Positions 1-12,538 of a stretch of DNA of 64,000 nt are shown piece after piece. The notes under the pieces are model-generated. The model saw nothing but the letters and a program-made list of their open reading frames with translations. It was not told the DNA's origin and ran no database searches. Position numbers and translations under genes: made by a program. Positions within the stretch are counted from its first letter, which is position 1. Each line of letters starts with the position of its first letter. The stretch spans positions 51,122,390 through 51,186,389 of the forward strand of contig NC_068576.1 of NCBI RefSeq assembly GCF_025698545.1, written 5' to 3'. The DNA is from Gossypium raimondii. Lineage: Eukaryota > Streptophyta > Magnoliopsida > Malvales > Malvaceae.

Positions 1-1719
1 ACTTTTGAAAATCATAAAAATACAAACTAATACAATGGTGAAATTACATTTTAACACTTATAAAACTATATAATTGAATCTCGACCCCTTTAAAAAAAAT
101 CTTTGACTACCCCTGACAAGTTCAAACATTGGAGATGATATTGTTGAGAGAAACAATCCCGAGTACTGAACATGAACTGTAAACCTGTATATTACCAAAA
201 AAAAAGTTACTCCTTTTCTCTGCTTTCAATTTAAAAGTAATATAAATTGAGATTGGAATCTATTGAATATAAAAAATATAAAAGGGTAGACGTCGAAATC
301 CATATCTATCCATGTAATGAGACTTGGATAACTATTTCAAATAGACAATCTAATATGAATCCAAAAATCAAATTTGATTAAATATCTTGATCTAATATCG
401 TTTTATTTTTGTATTGAATACTTTGAATCTGTCTTCTGTTCTGATATATATGTATATATATGAATGTTTATTTCTTTATAATGTCAACTGAGATATTCAA
501 TAGCAATAACGTAAAAGGTTTTCATTTCGCCAACTATATATTTTTATTATTTGACCATTTTATACATATATTAGTCAGTCCAATGATGCTATTGCGTAGA
601 CAAGTGTTGTAGTACCATTAATACACAATTGACACTTGTACTGATAATTAATTAAACAAAATTTTAGCTGATTCTTCTCTAAAGTTGCAAAATGAAATAA
701 GCAACTGAATGTCAAATACAGTACCTATTGCTGCACATTTTATCTTTCTTGCTTTCATATTATATAATAAATACAAGAATATCATAGTTGAATGCGACGA
801 TGCCGTCGTGCTTCTGTTACTGAACAATTGGACACCAGACAATGGCATTGTCTTTTACACATTTTGATTATATGCCTAACTCTGCATTCAATATCCATTT
901 GTTCCATATATAGCTTTTAAGTGATGGGTTGGTTTGGTATTATATTTCAAACAAACTCTGTGTTAAGTGAATAAAATTTCGAGTAAATTATACTCAAAGT
1001 TATTAAATTGTTAATCAATTTACATTTTGATTAATCAATTTCAAAAAGTTACAAATTGATCACTAAACTGTGTAAAGTTAATCTTATACTATTGGAAAGC
1101 CTATTAATAATTTTGATGGTTTCATCCAAACAACTTTTATGATCCTAAACCACTCTTTTGAAGGTAAGTCATGCATGGAGAGCAAAACCAAAAACCTGGC
1201 TGTAACCTCAAAATCCTCCCCTACTCACATGTACAAGCAACCATCAATTCATTTAATTAGCTAATTTGGGAACATTGGAAAAGAGTGTAGTATATGATCA
1301 CTCCATCTCCATCCATGCATATGCATGCACGTGTGTGTATATATATGCAAGCAAAGCAAAGCAAAGCAAAGAAAAGGAACGAGTAATGAATTAAGTGAGT
1401 TGATATCTAAAATTTCAATATATTTGATAATCGATTTGCCTTGCGGACTTTCAATATTAGACTCCTTTTTCAGGATGAATACATAAACTGCAAATGTCAA
1501 ATTCATCGATTTGCTTATTTTTCCTATGATGAGTTGAAGACATATGATTTGTTGGCAGAATTCAGCTTCTTCCCTTCTGCTGTACACTTGGATGTTGTTG
1601 CCTTGCCTTTTGCATGCTGCTAATCTTAAGTTTCTCCTTTTGGGTTTTGCCCTAAAAACAGAGAATGCTCCTTGTTTGTTTCTCTTGTAGAAACTAGAAT
1701 AAAATCTGGGTAATTTTCC
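1..1719. other. AT-rich intergenic DNA downstream of CYP707A
   Basis: No supportable gene is seen. Open frames here are short and low in complexity. A pentanucleotide run of GCAAA units lies at about 1350-1371. A stretch near 978-1010 (GAGTAAATTATACTCAAAG) resembles the termini of a MULE-type repeat family that also appears near 45750, so part of this region may be old transposon sequence. The 3' UTR of the minus-strand CYP707A gene must lie in the right part, just below 1720. Confidence 0.5.
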
Positions 1720-3717
1720 TCACTTTCTGACTAATCTGATGGGCAAACCATTTTGGGGAAGCGCAAATGGACCATACTGTATCCCGCTGTTACTACCCAC
1801 CATTGACCACCTGCAAAACCCAAATCCCATCAATTTTTATTGCCTTTTTTCTATTTATAGAAACTTTATTTTACTTATCCAACAATAAAAGAAAAAAAGA
1901 AAAGCCTTTTCCTACCTGTACTTTGTTGTCAGATGATGGAGAAGGACCATGATTTCCAGCTTGGCTAACTCATTCCCTGGACAAGAGTGGGTCCCACTGC
2001 CAAATGGCATAAATGTATTGGGTTTGGGAGCAACCTGTGTTCAATCATCAAAAACCAGCAGTCAGCATATTATACAATGTACTATTATTATACGCGTACT
2101 GCTAGACTGCTAGTTTACTACCACTGCCAAAATTTACCTCAAATCTTGAGGGATCAAACTTTTGAGGATCTGGAAATATTTCTGGGCTGTGGTGAATGTT
2201 TCTAAAGAGTGGTAACACTTTCCATCCTTTTGGTATAAGATACCCTGAACCATATTTTTCACAAGAAAAAAAAGTCAAAACTATTAACACAAAATATAAT
2301 ATATATTGGATTTGTGGTAATTTAAACTGACCTTCATATTCAACATCTTCCACTGCTTCTCTGAAGGTAAAAGATAAAATTGAAGCAACTCTAAGTGTCT
2401 CCTGAATCACCCTAGATGTTAATGGCATCTTCTTGGTATCTTCCCAACTCAGCTCTTGCTCCTCTTTACCTCTCATTATTGCCTCTTGTTCTTCCTGTAA
2501 TGGAGAAAAACATACAACCAAGTCATTCATCGTGTTGAAAAGGAATTCATCTTTGTTGGATATGGGGATGTGAGGGGAAGAGATTTTGATCTTACAGTGA
2601 CAGCTTGAAGAACGCTAGGGTTTTCTCCAAGATACTTAATTATCCATGTTAGCACGCTGGCGGTGGTGTCACGAGCAGCAAAGATTACACTAATCACGTT
2701 GTCGGCAATTTGTTCGTCGGTGAGGCCTTCTTTGTCACTCATGAAAGACCCAAGCAAGTCATTGCAATCCACCTGCTTCGTTTGCCTCCTGGTCGATATG
2801 ATTTTGGCTAGAATCTGGGCTATCTCTTTCCTTGCTTTCATTGATTTGTTGAAAAGCGTACCAGGGAGGTTAATGGGCATGGAGTTGTACCCTTTCTCAA
2901 GGATATAGTAACACCTTTTCAGATCTTCTCTGTAAAGCACTTGATCATCCTTTCCGAATATCGATAGTAGAGCAACATTGAATGTGTACTGCAACCATCA
3001 CATACATATTGTAAATGTTAAAGTAAAAACCAGAAACAGGGGAAGAATAAAAAAACAGAGGATCCGGCACAGCTCACAAGGAAAGCTTACGGTTTTCATT
3101 TCTTGGAAAGTGGTAATGAGACGGCCTTGCAATGAATGGAGGGAATGTTTGGCAATGGATTCGATGTTGGGGACGATGTTTTTGATGGAATCGGGCATGA
3201 AGGCACGGAGAACAAGCTTCCTCAACTTGGCATGGTAGGGTCCCTGGTTAAAGAAGATGGCTTGTTTGCCTAACATCCTCTCTTTACTTGCAGGGAATGT
3301 TGGCTTGAAGAGATGAGATTTGGTAACGAGCACGAATTTCGCAGCATCAGGGCTGGAAATCATCACGCATGGACAACCTAGTATGTGGGTCTTGAATATG
3401 GAGCCATACCTGGAACAAAACAGAAGCAGACGCGGTCATTCTATATTTTTATCAGTATACTGTATAAACATAATTTACATGCAAAAGCAAGGGAAATAAT
3501 AGCATTAGAGTCGGGACCTTTTCTGCTTGGAAGCAAAGAAGACATTGGGGTTCTGGGAGTAAAGGTGAAAGGTTTCACCGATGTAAGGCCAACCCATAGT
3601 TCCAGGAGGGAGAGGTAATTTGGGGCGATTGGGTTTGAAGAAATGAAGAAGAAGAGAATGGAATAGAAAAATGAATAAGAATGGAGGAATGAAACAGAAG
3701 ATGAAAGTAAATGCCAT
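1720..3717 (-). CDS. CYP707A: Abscisic acid 8'-hydroxylase, cytochrome P450 CYP707A family
   Basis: Seven exons on the minus strand: 3717-3518, 3409-3091, 2988-2596, 2494-2332, 2244-2138, 2034-1916, 1810-1720. All introns are GT-AG and the exons sum to 1392 nt, giving 463 aa, normal for CYP707A. Seen: an N-terminal hydrophobic anchor (about residues 3-22), a proline-rich hinge containing [15 protein letters not shown], an I-helix motif AARDTT (277-282), ExxR as ETLR (336-339), and the heme loop [10 protein letters not shown] (405-414) with Cys412 as the expected thiolate ligand. Known for the family: ER-anchored monooxygenases that hydroxylate ABA at C8', the committed step of ABA catabolism toward phaseic acid. 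The start is the first ATG before the anchor, and a TATA box lies 65-72 bp upstream. No frameshift or premature stop is seen in the spliced model. Which CYP707A paralogue (A1 to A4) it is cannot be decided by eye. Confidence 0.93.
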
Positions 3718-3781
3718 TGTAGTAAGAGATGGTGGTGAAGTGGCTGATAAGTGGTGAAGGGAGGAAGTGAATGAGGGTGGG

Positions 3782-3789
3782 TATATATA
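3782..3789 (-). promoter_or_regulatory. Probable TATA box of CYP707A
   Basis: The sequence TATATATA lies 65-72 bp upstream of the CYP707A start codon. That spacing implies transcription start near 3755 and a short 5' UTR of about 35-40 nt. Inferred from position and sequence only. Confidence 0.55.
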
Positions 3790-3993
3790 GGCTCTCATAA
3801 ACAAAACAAATGGCACAACAAGAGAAAGAGAGAGGAAAAGCAGGCCGTAGTTTGAAATACAGCTTCAATAAGGTTGAATTCCACACACGGAATCTCCCTC
3901 CAGGCCAGCTCATTCTCGTTTTCGCTCATTAATACTATATGTATTTTACTCAAACGACTCCAAGCTCATTACATTTGAATAAGAGAGGGAAGG

Positions 3994-4001
3994 CACGTGT
4001 C
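3994..4001. promoter_or_regulatory. G-box / ABRE-like element upstream of CYP707A
   Basis: CACGTGTC occurs about 280 bp upstream of the CYP707A start. It contains the palindromic G-box CACGTG and the ABRE core ACGTG bound by bZIP ABF/AREB factors. CYP707A genes are known to be ABA-inducible, so a feedback role is plausible, but a single motif does not prove it. Confidence 0.4.
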
Positions 4002-4122
4002 CAACCAAAAAAAAAAAAAACCAAAGAGCGTGGGAGAGATGAGGGCTGGCTTCAAGGCCAGTTTGAGATTTTGACCAGTAAGAAACCGTAAAATTATTTT
4101 TAATAAAGCGAAAGGAGGAAAT

Positions 4123-4154
4123 GGCTTAGGCTTAGGCTTAGGCTTAGGCTTAGG
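4123..4154 (+). repeat. Hexanucleotide tract, five GGCTTA units
   Basis: Five perfect tandem copies of GGCTTA (4123-4152) followed by GG. As a cyclic permutation this is TTAGGC, not the plant telomere unit TTTAGGG. Treated as a simple microsatellite. Confidence 0.8.
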
Positions 4155-4426
4155 ATTGGGCATTAACGCACCGAAAAGAGGCAAATGCGAAACGTGAAAA
4201 CGCCCTCCCTTATTTACGCACAACTCAAACCATCAACCTCTGTCCGTACTCCTTTTTGCCTTCCCTTTTACTACTTATTTCCTTCCTATTTTGCCTCTCG
4301 CTTTCACTACTCTCTGCATCACTTTCAAACTAATTGAGTTTCTTCTTACTTCCACATTCCACTTATCACCTATCTTAACTTAAAGCAACGCCTATAACGT
4401 CATTTTCTCAACCTACAACTTTTTCC

Positions 4427-4914
4427 TATAGGTGCTCATGGGCCGGGCGGCCCGGCCCGGCCTGGTCCAAAATATGGGAGGGTTTAGGTAAAAATATAGG
4501 CCCAAAATATGGGTTTGTGCAAAAAAACGAGGCCTGTTTAGGAAAATAGGCCGGGCCTCGAGTACCACTTTTTTGGCCCGGGCCCAACCCAGCTCGACCC
4601 GGCCCGATATAATAAATATATTTATTTTTTTAATTTTTTTAATTTTAAAATATTTTTAAAATACTTTTTTATTATTTTTTAATTTTAAAATATTTTTAAA
4701 ATACTTTTTTAATTTTTTTAAATTTTAAAATATTTTTAAAATACTTTTTTAATTTTTAAAATAAATTTTTGGTATTTATTAAAAAAATAGGCCGGGCCGG
4801 GCCTGGGCTTATATTTTTTCCCCGGGCCGAGCCTGGGCAAAATTTCAAGCCCATATTCCGGGCCGGGCCCGAGTAAAATTTTTTATGGACTCGGCTCGGC
4901 CCATGAGCACGTCT
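4427..4914. mobile_element. MULE-type MITE with GC-rich ends and AT-rich core
   Basis: A 488-bp element is flanked by identical 9-bp direct repeats ACTTTTTCC at 4418-4426 and 4915-4923. The ends are inverted: the left reads GGTGCTCATGGGCCGGGC and the reverse complement of the right reads ACGTGCTCATGGGCCGAGC. Both arms are rich in GGCCCGGCCC-like words. The core, about 4620-4770, is AT-only and made of repeated AATTTTAAAATATTTTTAAAATAC units. A 9-bp target duplication points to Mutator-like transposition. There is no coding capacity. Confidence 0.8.
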
Positions 4915-4923
4915 ACTTTTTCC

Positions 4924-7900
4924 CCAACTCTTTTATTTATCCATTATAAATTTTAAAAAATATATATAATTCGTACTCAAATCGGAGTGATAAATTACAA
5001 CTTAAAAATTACGCACTAGGTTATAACTTATAACCCTCACAACATTTGGTTCATGATTCTATTCTTAGAGATATAATTTTATGTGGATCAATTTAAGACA
5101 TGTTTCACAAACTCATAAATTGGATTGGAGAAAGTTCAACTCTTTTATTTTCATATGCCCCACCTTTCATTCAATAACCTTTAAAACCTTTTTATATATA
5201 TAACTACTTTTTATCCCGCATAAGTCAATTGTATCTATCAATTTTAATATTTATATTTAATTATTATTTTTTATAAAATTTATAACATTTTAATAATACT
5301 ATGATTAATAAAATAAAACTAAAATAATATCAATGTTTAATTTTAAAATTATCAGTATAAATTAAAAATATAATATAATATTTAAAATAAACTTAAATTA
5401 ATTATTAGTATTCATCAAAATGATAAATAAATTTAGAGTTTTAAAAGAACTCCTGATGTTCATATATTCAAACTTTTTCTTGAATAGATGTTTCAAAATA
5501 CTACTAATATATATATATATATATATGATTTGTTTAATATATACACGATAATTAAAAGATGGATCCATTCCATAGATGATAAATTTAGAAAAAAAATATT
5601 AGAATGTAGAATTTAAAATTTAAATATTTAGAATTAAACTCCGTGCGTTGGTCTGATGGTTTGGCTGTTCATCATTTCAGATGTGATTTGAATTTGAATC
5701 GTGTTAGTCGTGTTGCTATTAAAGTTTTATCCTCCTCTTATAATTAATAAAAGAATTGAAAAAGAAAAAGACTTTCATCTGTGTTTTTTCCAAAAACTTT
5801 TTGTATTAATCTTAAAATTTTAAAACTTTCATTATTTTTTACACAATTTTTTTTCATAAACTTTAATATCAATTTAATTGATACCTATTTACTATTAAAA
5901 TGCAAAGTAGAAGTTTTTGAATAATTCGATGCTGACAAATGGCAGTATTGGTTGCTTGACACCTCAACGTTTTTCAACACTATGATTAGTGGATCCATTA
6001 ATCAACATTTTCAACTACTTTAATTTTAATGTTGTAAATAAATATTATATGATCATTCATAAAGTTACTCTTTAATAAATCATAAGAGAAGGACAAAACC
6101 ATAACAGCAACGTAATTAGTGTGGCTCAAACTCAGGTCATATCTGAGGCAATGAATACTCTTACCATCATGTCAACACACAGGGTTCCCATCATAATTAA
6201 TTTTGAAATCAAATAATTGTATTTATATTTAAAATTTACGTGATTTTAGCACTTATATTATTATTCAGTTAATGCAATGTATTTGATTTACTAAAAATAT
6301 AAGATTTTTTAGTCCTAAATTTAGTTTGCCAATTCTGTAGTGAATTAATGATTGATGTTAGGTGGTATAAAAGAAATTAAATAAAGAAAACATTAATTTA
6401 TAAGAATAATTAGCAACATCAAAATTTGCTATCAATTTTAGTACAACATGTTTTTCTATTGCAATTATGAATATCGTTACTAACCACATATTTAACTTAA
6501 ATATCCAAACAATTCTGCCAATAAATAAGCTTTTCTCCTATGAACACATTCTTCGTCTCTTTCATTCAATTATGTACAATCAATCAACCTTAGAACCCTC
6601 TAAGAGAGTAGGCATGCAATATTGTTTGCAAGTCATAACCCAAAGCAAAACACACTTCGCAACCCTTTCATAATTTATATTTTATTTAATTTATTATCAA
6701 ACTATTTCATTTTTAATAAACTGTTTTACATTTATTTAAATTTACACACTATATAAATTTTCATCTCACAATCTTAAATTTCTAGCAACTACTAACATTT
6801 TGATTTTTTTTGCATGCACCTAAAATTTCAAGTTTTCTAACTAAGCTTTTACAACCATGCTTAGCGTATTATATTCGAGATTATTCTTGATCAAATATGA
6901 ACAGATCGTTAATCATATTTTATTTTAGCTAGCAAGTTTTTTTTTAATATTCATTTACTATATAATTGAATTCCTTTTATGTACAAAATTGTTCTTCCTC
7001 AAGGTTATCTTAAACGGTAACTTTATTGATTTTAGTCATTTTTAATTTATAAAAAAGTGATTCGTGTTCTTAATTTTAAATATTTTCAGCGTTCTAATCC
7101 TCTCTTAATAACATAATATAAAACTAACGATGGATGCAGCTAGATCAAGGTTATCAGTATTGAAACTTCATTTGTGTTTTCAAAGGATTTTAGTTGGTTT
7201 TTGTGTAAAAAACTACTACGTCAGTCAATGGACTCACAAGGGCAACTTTTATAGAATAGAAGAGAGAGCTTAGGGTTCTGTATTAATATTAATATTTAAC
7301 ATCATGTTAATTAAATATGGAAATAATTTAAGTACATTAATCATTAAATACAATTAACTTAAGAATATCATTATCTTCAAATTCAAATATTTCTATTAAC
7401 TTTCTGCTTTGTACAAACATTAACAGACTATATTGCACATAACTATCGTCGCTTCGTCGAATATTTATCGAGTTAACTTCGATGTGGGATTCCGACTACA
7501 GTAGATATCTAAATTAGTGGGGATCTTGATTCACAATCTCTCAGGCGAAGTCATGTGTGCGTGAAGTATACCCAAGATGGACCACGTTAATGCTTTTGCA
7601 GCGAAGGCCTTTGCGTCTTTCAGACTCTCTGCTTCGCCTTAGAAATTGGTTTCCAAGACATCATATTATGAAGGCATCGTATTACTGTTATTCAGAAACA
7701 ATAAGGGAGAGAAGATGGGTCACTTATTTGTGCATTAATCTTAGATTCTCATTATGTGCTCTCCAGATTTAGATCTTGCTGTTTTCATCATGCTCTTTGA
7801 GAGGCTAATATATTGTTCATTTGCTCACTTAGCATGGGTTTCTTAAAGAATCTGATCGAATTGGGGGTGGAAGAAGCACCACCTTGCCTTGCGGAGCAGC

Positions 7901-9382
7901 TGCTGAAAGATTGCCGGTCATCAGAGGAGGAGCTCTCAGAGTTGTGAGATGGAAGTTTTGGTCGATAGGTGAGAGGCTTTCTTTCCCGTGGAAGGCTGCA
8001 GATTTGTTTGAGTTTACTGGTAGCTCGTTGTCTCCATTATATCGGTTGGCTACATTTTTTCCGTCTTTTTATTTCTCGGGCTTTCTATATCATATATGGA
8101 TAATTCACTGTTCTTCTACCTTGCTATTAATATTTGTAAGTTGTATATATATCAAAGTAAGTCTTAGGCACAAAAATGGTATGTTTATAATTTTATTTTT
8201 ACATATTTAATTTGCTTAAGATTAATATTTGTATTCCACAATCTTTATGCATATAACATAATCAAAAAATAGAAAAACACTATTAAAGGACATTAGGTGC
8301 ATGAGCACAATCAACGTGCAGCAACCCTTAAACTGAAATTGGAACTGGCGAATAACTATAAGCTGATGAAATTAGAACTGGCGATTTTGACCATATATAG
8401 TCCGCAACTTCATTTTAGGACTCAGAAATATGGCGAATTCAGACTTTCCAATTTCGACAGAGCAGTTGATGAATAAGACTCAACTCTGTCATCCTACTAT
8501 TAGCAACACCCCCAGTTAAGAGAGTCTCCACCAATAACGCATTATCACACTCTAAATCCATTCTCTCATGCTATGATTAACCCTTCTAGATTGTAAGAAT
8601 TTTGAATATATATATGTTTAAAGGTTGACTATTTTATTTTTATTTTTATTATGATAGAAAAGATAGAGTTATATTTAAAAAAAGACGTCCATTGTCCACA
8701 AAAGAACATTGATTAATGATGTAGTCCTACTGCTATCCTAAATGTATAGGATTTTGTCACCACCCCGCTCTCTACAAATCATGCAAGGGACTTTCAGCTG
8801 ACGTATACCAATCCATAAATTATAACTTAACTTTTATATTATAAAAACAAAGTTGGACTCTATATAATTTATCTATATAACTTTGGAATTAATTATATTA
8901 TATTTTTATTATTTATAAAATTTATCACATTTATAAATAAAATTTTTAATTTTATTAAATATTTGGGTAAACAAAATTTACTTGATAAGAAATATTTATA
9001 AATAAAATTGTAATTCTATCAAAAGACTATGATTAAATAAATTGATACAATAATAAATAGTAAATTAAATTTTATATAAATTATTTTATATTTATTATAT
9101 TAAAAATTATTTCATATTTCCATTAACCACAAAAGTAAAGAAAAAAGTTATATTAGTGTAATTTTGAGTAACAAGTTTTAATTATGTATATAAAATTCTA
9201 TAAAATATTAGTGTAGTATTAATAAATTAGTGATGGACCTAGTTATGCTAAGACAACAACAAAGCAACGTTGTAAAATTTGTTTTTCCTTGAAATTAAAA
9301 GATGGAAGGAAGTGCGTGGGTGCATGTGACACATGAGCCCTATTTTAAACCAACATTAATTTCTCATTTCTCTCTCCATCTC
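4924..9382. other. Gene-poor AT-rich intergenic DNA
   Basis: No gene can be supported. Contents are long A/T stretches, a (TA)n run near 5508-5526, and a degenerate tRNA/SINE-like motif near 5640-5710 too weak to call. A short gene-like fragment at 7834-7947 is listed separately. Open frames near 7557 and 7884 lack recognisable domains. Confidence 0.5.
7834..7947 (+). pseudogene. Short gene-like coding fragment, family not recognised
   Basis: A 37-codon frame from ATG 7834 to TGA 7945-7947 has an unusually protein-like composition: it begins MGFLKNLIELGVEE and continues with an acidic helix ending in EEELSEL. The surrounding DNA is locally less AT-rich (about 7840-8040) than its neighbours. 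I do not recognise the family. It could be an eroded exon of a moved gene or chance. Confidence 0.22.
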
Positions 9383-11009
9383 GTAAGCTATCAAAATAGT
9401 TACTTCTGTTTGGTCTCAAGTTACATTTTAATCACTTATGTTTGAAATATTACGTTTTAAGTTACTTACGTTATTGTCTTGTAATATTTTAGTCACTCAG
9501 CGTTGATTGTCGTTAATGGTGTAACGGTAAGCTAATGTGGCACATTAAATCATCATTTCAAACAAAAATTTTAGATTAAATTATACAATTGTCCCTATAT
9601 TATTTTTCTTTTATGTTCTTTGAACTTTCATTTTTTTTCTTTATTTTCCATTCTCTTCTCCTTCTCCTTCTCCCTCTGTTTTCTCCCTTCTCTATTTCTT
9701 TTAACGTAGTTTTTCTATATTTTTCATTTTTGTTAAAACTAGTCCCTATGCTTTTATTTTTTTTGAACAATTTAATCTTTTTATTTTTATTTCTTTATTT
9801 TTCATTTCTTCCTCCCTTTATTTTTCTCTCCTCGTATTTTTTAATGTAGAAACATAATGTTTGCCCACCAAATAAACCAAGTCTTTGTTTCTTTCACATG
9901 ATTCCTAAATTAAATTTTACTTAAAATCGAATATCAATCATTCTTAATTAAATTTTAATTTGAATATAACCTAATTTTGAAACTAAAATTGGATCTAACT
10001 AATCAATATAAAAATCATATCCTTAATCAAATCTAAACATAAATTGAATTCTTTATACTCAAAACATTTTTTTCCGTTTCCAACTTTTACAGAATCATGT
10101 AGATTATTCCTTTCCTTTTCTTTTATTTTCTGACAAATAAAATTAAGCAAATGATAAAATTGATCCAAACCTTCTTGGATATTCCGAAGCAAGCTTGATT
10201 GGAAGCTGAGCATGGATGAACCGAAGAGAGAAAGAGAGCATGGAACCAAATTGGTTTGGGTAAAGTTGAGGGTAAGTCTCGTATGGTAGTCATTTTAGCC
10301 ATCAAGAGTGTAGAGCTCGTTTGAAGAATCCATGAAATAATGCAGTTTCAAGAGGGTGAGAATGTTGTAGGTAAGATAGATAAGGTGGTTGTGGGGGTTG
10401 GGTAGGAGGTTAAGGGAATGGGCTTGAGAAACTTTGTTGAGGGTGGATTGCCATAAGTTACAACTGGCGAGGTCTTCGAGTGAGGCGAGCTTGTGGACTA
10501 GGTCATTGAGAGATCAAAATTGGTTCGTTGAAGCGATGATGATGATGAGGGTTTGTAATTGTGGGGTGAGAATACGCGAAGCAACTTTTATTTTGGTTTC
10601 AACTTTCGCCTTTTCTTTTTTCATAAACATAAAAAGAAGTTTTAAAAAATGAAAAACATAGAAAAACTACGTTAAAGGAGATGGAGAATGGAGGAAAACA
10701 GAAGGAGAAGCAGAAGAGAATAGAAAATAAAGAGAAAAAAAAGAAAGTTAAAAGAATATAAAAGAAAAAAATTAAATTACTCAAAACGAAAAAAATATAG
10801 GGATCAATTGTATAATTTAACCTAAAATTTTTGTTTGAAATGATGATTTAAAGTGCTACATCAGCTTAACGTTACACCGTTAACGGCAATTAACGGCTCA
10901 GTGACTAAAATGTTACAACACATTAACGTGACTAAAATACAATATTTCAAATATAAATGACTAAAATGTAACCTAAGATAAACAAAAATGACTATTTTGA
11001 TAACTTATC
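9383..11009. mobile_element. Long-TIR MULE-type non-autonomous element, larger copy
   Basis: The left arm (about 9383-9740) and right arm (about 10640-11009) are extended inverted repeats. Both contain the block GTCACT...GTTAACGG...GGTAACGTTACACC-like words and an AAATGATGATTTAA motif, and both continue into a CT-rich/GA-rich tract. It is the same family as the element at 12539-13293, which has a clear 9-bp target duplication. The outer ends here are eroded (TCGTAAGCTATCAAAATAG versus consensus GGGTAAACTATCAAAATAG) and no target duplication is obvious. About 900 bp of internal sequence (9740-10640) is absent from the small copy. Confidence 0.65.
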
Positions 11010-12529
11010 TATGAATAATGATGATTTTGACTTAAACGTCAAAACCATTGGCTGCATTCAGCCCTTTGATGCATTAATTTAGGAGAAAATTAAAGAGTGA
11101 GAAATATATATAGAAAATTCAAAGAAGCTAAGTCTAGCAGTGAAGTATAAACTGCATGTATGTATTAATTTGATTGATGAGGTGCGATGGCTAGCGTTAT
11201 ATCTAGGGTTTCCACCTTCCAACCAAATTCATGAATCATTTTTATTCACAAAATTCATTTAATGCTCCTTCTCAAAAAATCATATCACAAACAGCTCTTT
11301 AATTTCTGCATGCCCTACATTCTATTTTTCCCGATGTTATGGGAAATGGATTAAATTTAATTAATTGAATTAAGAATAAGTCGATGTGGAATTGTTTTAA
11401 TTTAAATTTTATTTGATAAAATATTAAAAAGTTCAATCAATTACAAATTAATTTTTTTAACACGTGAGATAATTTGTAATGAAAGTTACTATATAAAATT
11501 TTTCTTAAAAAATGTAGAAAATGGTAAGTAGATAGGATCCTCTTATTACTTAATATATAATAAATTTAATGCTTTTATTTAAAATTATATGGTCTTTTAT
11601 AAACAATCTAATTATATTCAGTATTTAATTTTAAATAAAATATCAAATATATTTTATAACTTAAATTCAACACTTAACTTTTCAATACTTATTTTTCTAA
11701 TATTTATATTTTTAGTACTTAATTTTTAATTTATCAATAAGAATTTAAGAATTAATGGGAATATATAATTCTTACGTATTTAGTTTTTTAGTGACCATAA
11801 AATTATTATATTAATGCAAAAAAATGTCGTTAAGTTGTTTTTGTTTGATTTAACCTTTTTAGAAACACAATGCTTAAATCAAAATTTGCTTATTTGCTGT
11901 TTATTTTAAATATTTTATTTATATTTTTCTGATACAATAATGTTAGTAAATATATCATTTATTTGTAACTTCTTTTCACTTTTTTTTGTTTCTTTTAATA
12001 AATTTTTTATGTAAATAAGCTAAATATATCTTATTTTATAACGTTTCAATATGCAATTAAATTTTATTATTTTGTGATTAGAACAAGAGAAATTTGTAAA
12101 CAAAATAGAAGATAGATAGATTGATAGATGGATGCCTTAAACTTGTTAAACTTGTTATGGATGCATTTTTTCTTCTTAAACTTGTTAGTTTTTGCCTAAG
12201 TAATTTTTTCAACTCCTTAACCCACAAGGTTAATGAAATGATTTCATTAACTCTTTTAATCTTGTTTCCTCCTAAATAAGTTTACTAGCCAATTCATTAG
12301 CATCTTACTTATTTTTAATAGTGTTATAGTTAATTTGAAATTACACATAATTCAAATGCAGTAGTGCAAAATGAACTGCACTAAAAAGGTCATCGCCATC
12401 ATTTTCAAGGTGATCTTTAGCCTTGCTACGATCTTAGTTATTTTTTAACATGCAAAATATAAAAATATTAATTTGTACCAATAGTTTTCACTAATCGTGG
12501 AATTAAAATTTCTCCTTTGGACAAATTTT
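11010..12529. other. AT-rich DNA between two related MULE elements
   Basis: Nothing recognisable as a gene or RNA. Low-complexity A/T sequence with short GATA-like tandem words near 12110-12135. Confidence 0.5.
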
Positions 12530-12538
12530 AAAGTTTTA

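Noticed and set aside
4123-4154. TTAGGC hexamer tract as a telomere-like repeat
   Set aside because: Plant telomeres are TTTAGGG; five units of TTAGGC next to low-complexity sequence are better read as a microsatellite. The Pro-Lys repeats on the opposite strand follow from it.
5640-5710. tRNA-derived SINE or tRNA gene
   Set aside because: There is a faint A-box-like and B-box-like pair, but no cloverleaf, no clear boundaries and no target duplication.
9589-9849. Hydrophobic 86-codon frame
   Set aside because: It is the translated CT-rich inverted arm of a MULE-type element, all Phe, Leu and Ser, and not a membrane protein gene.
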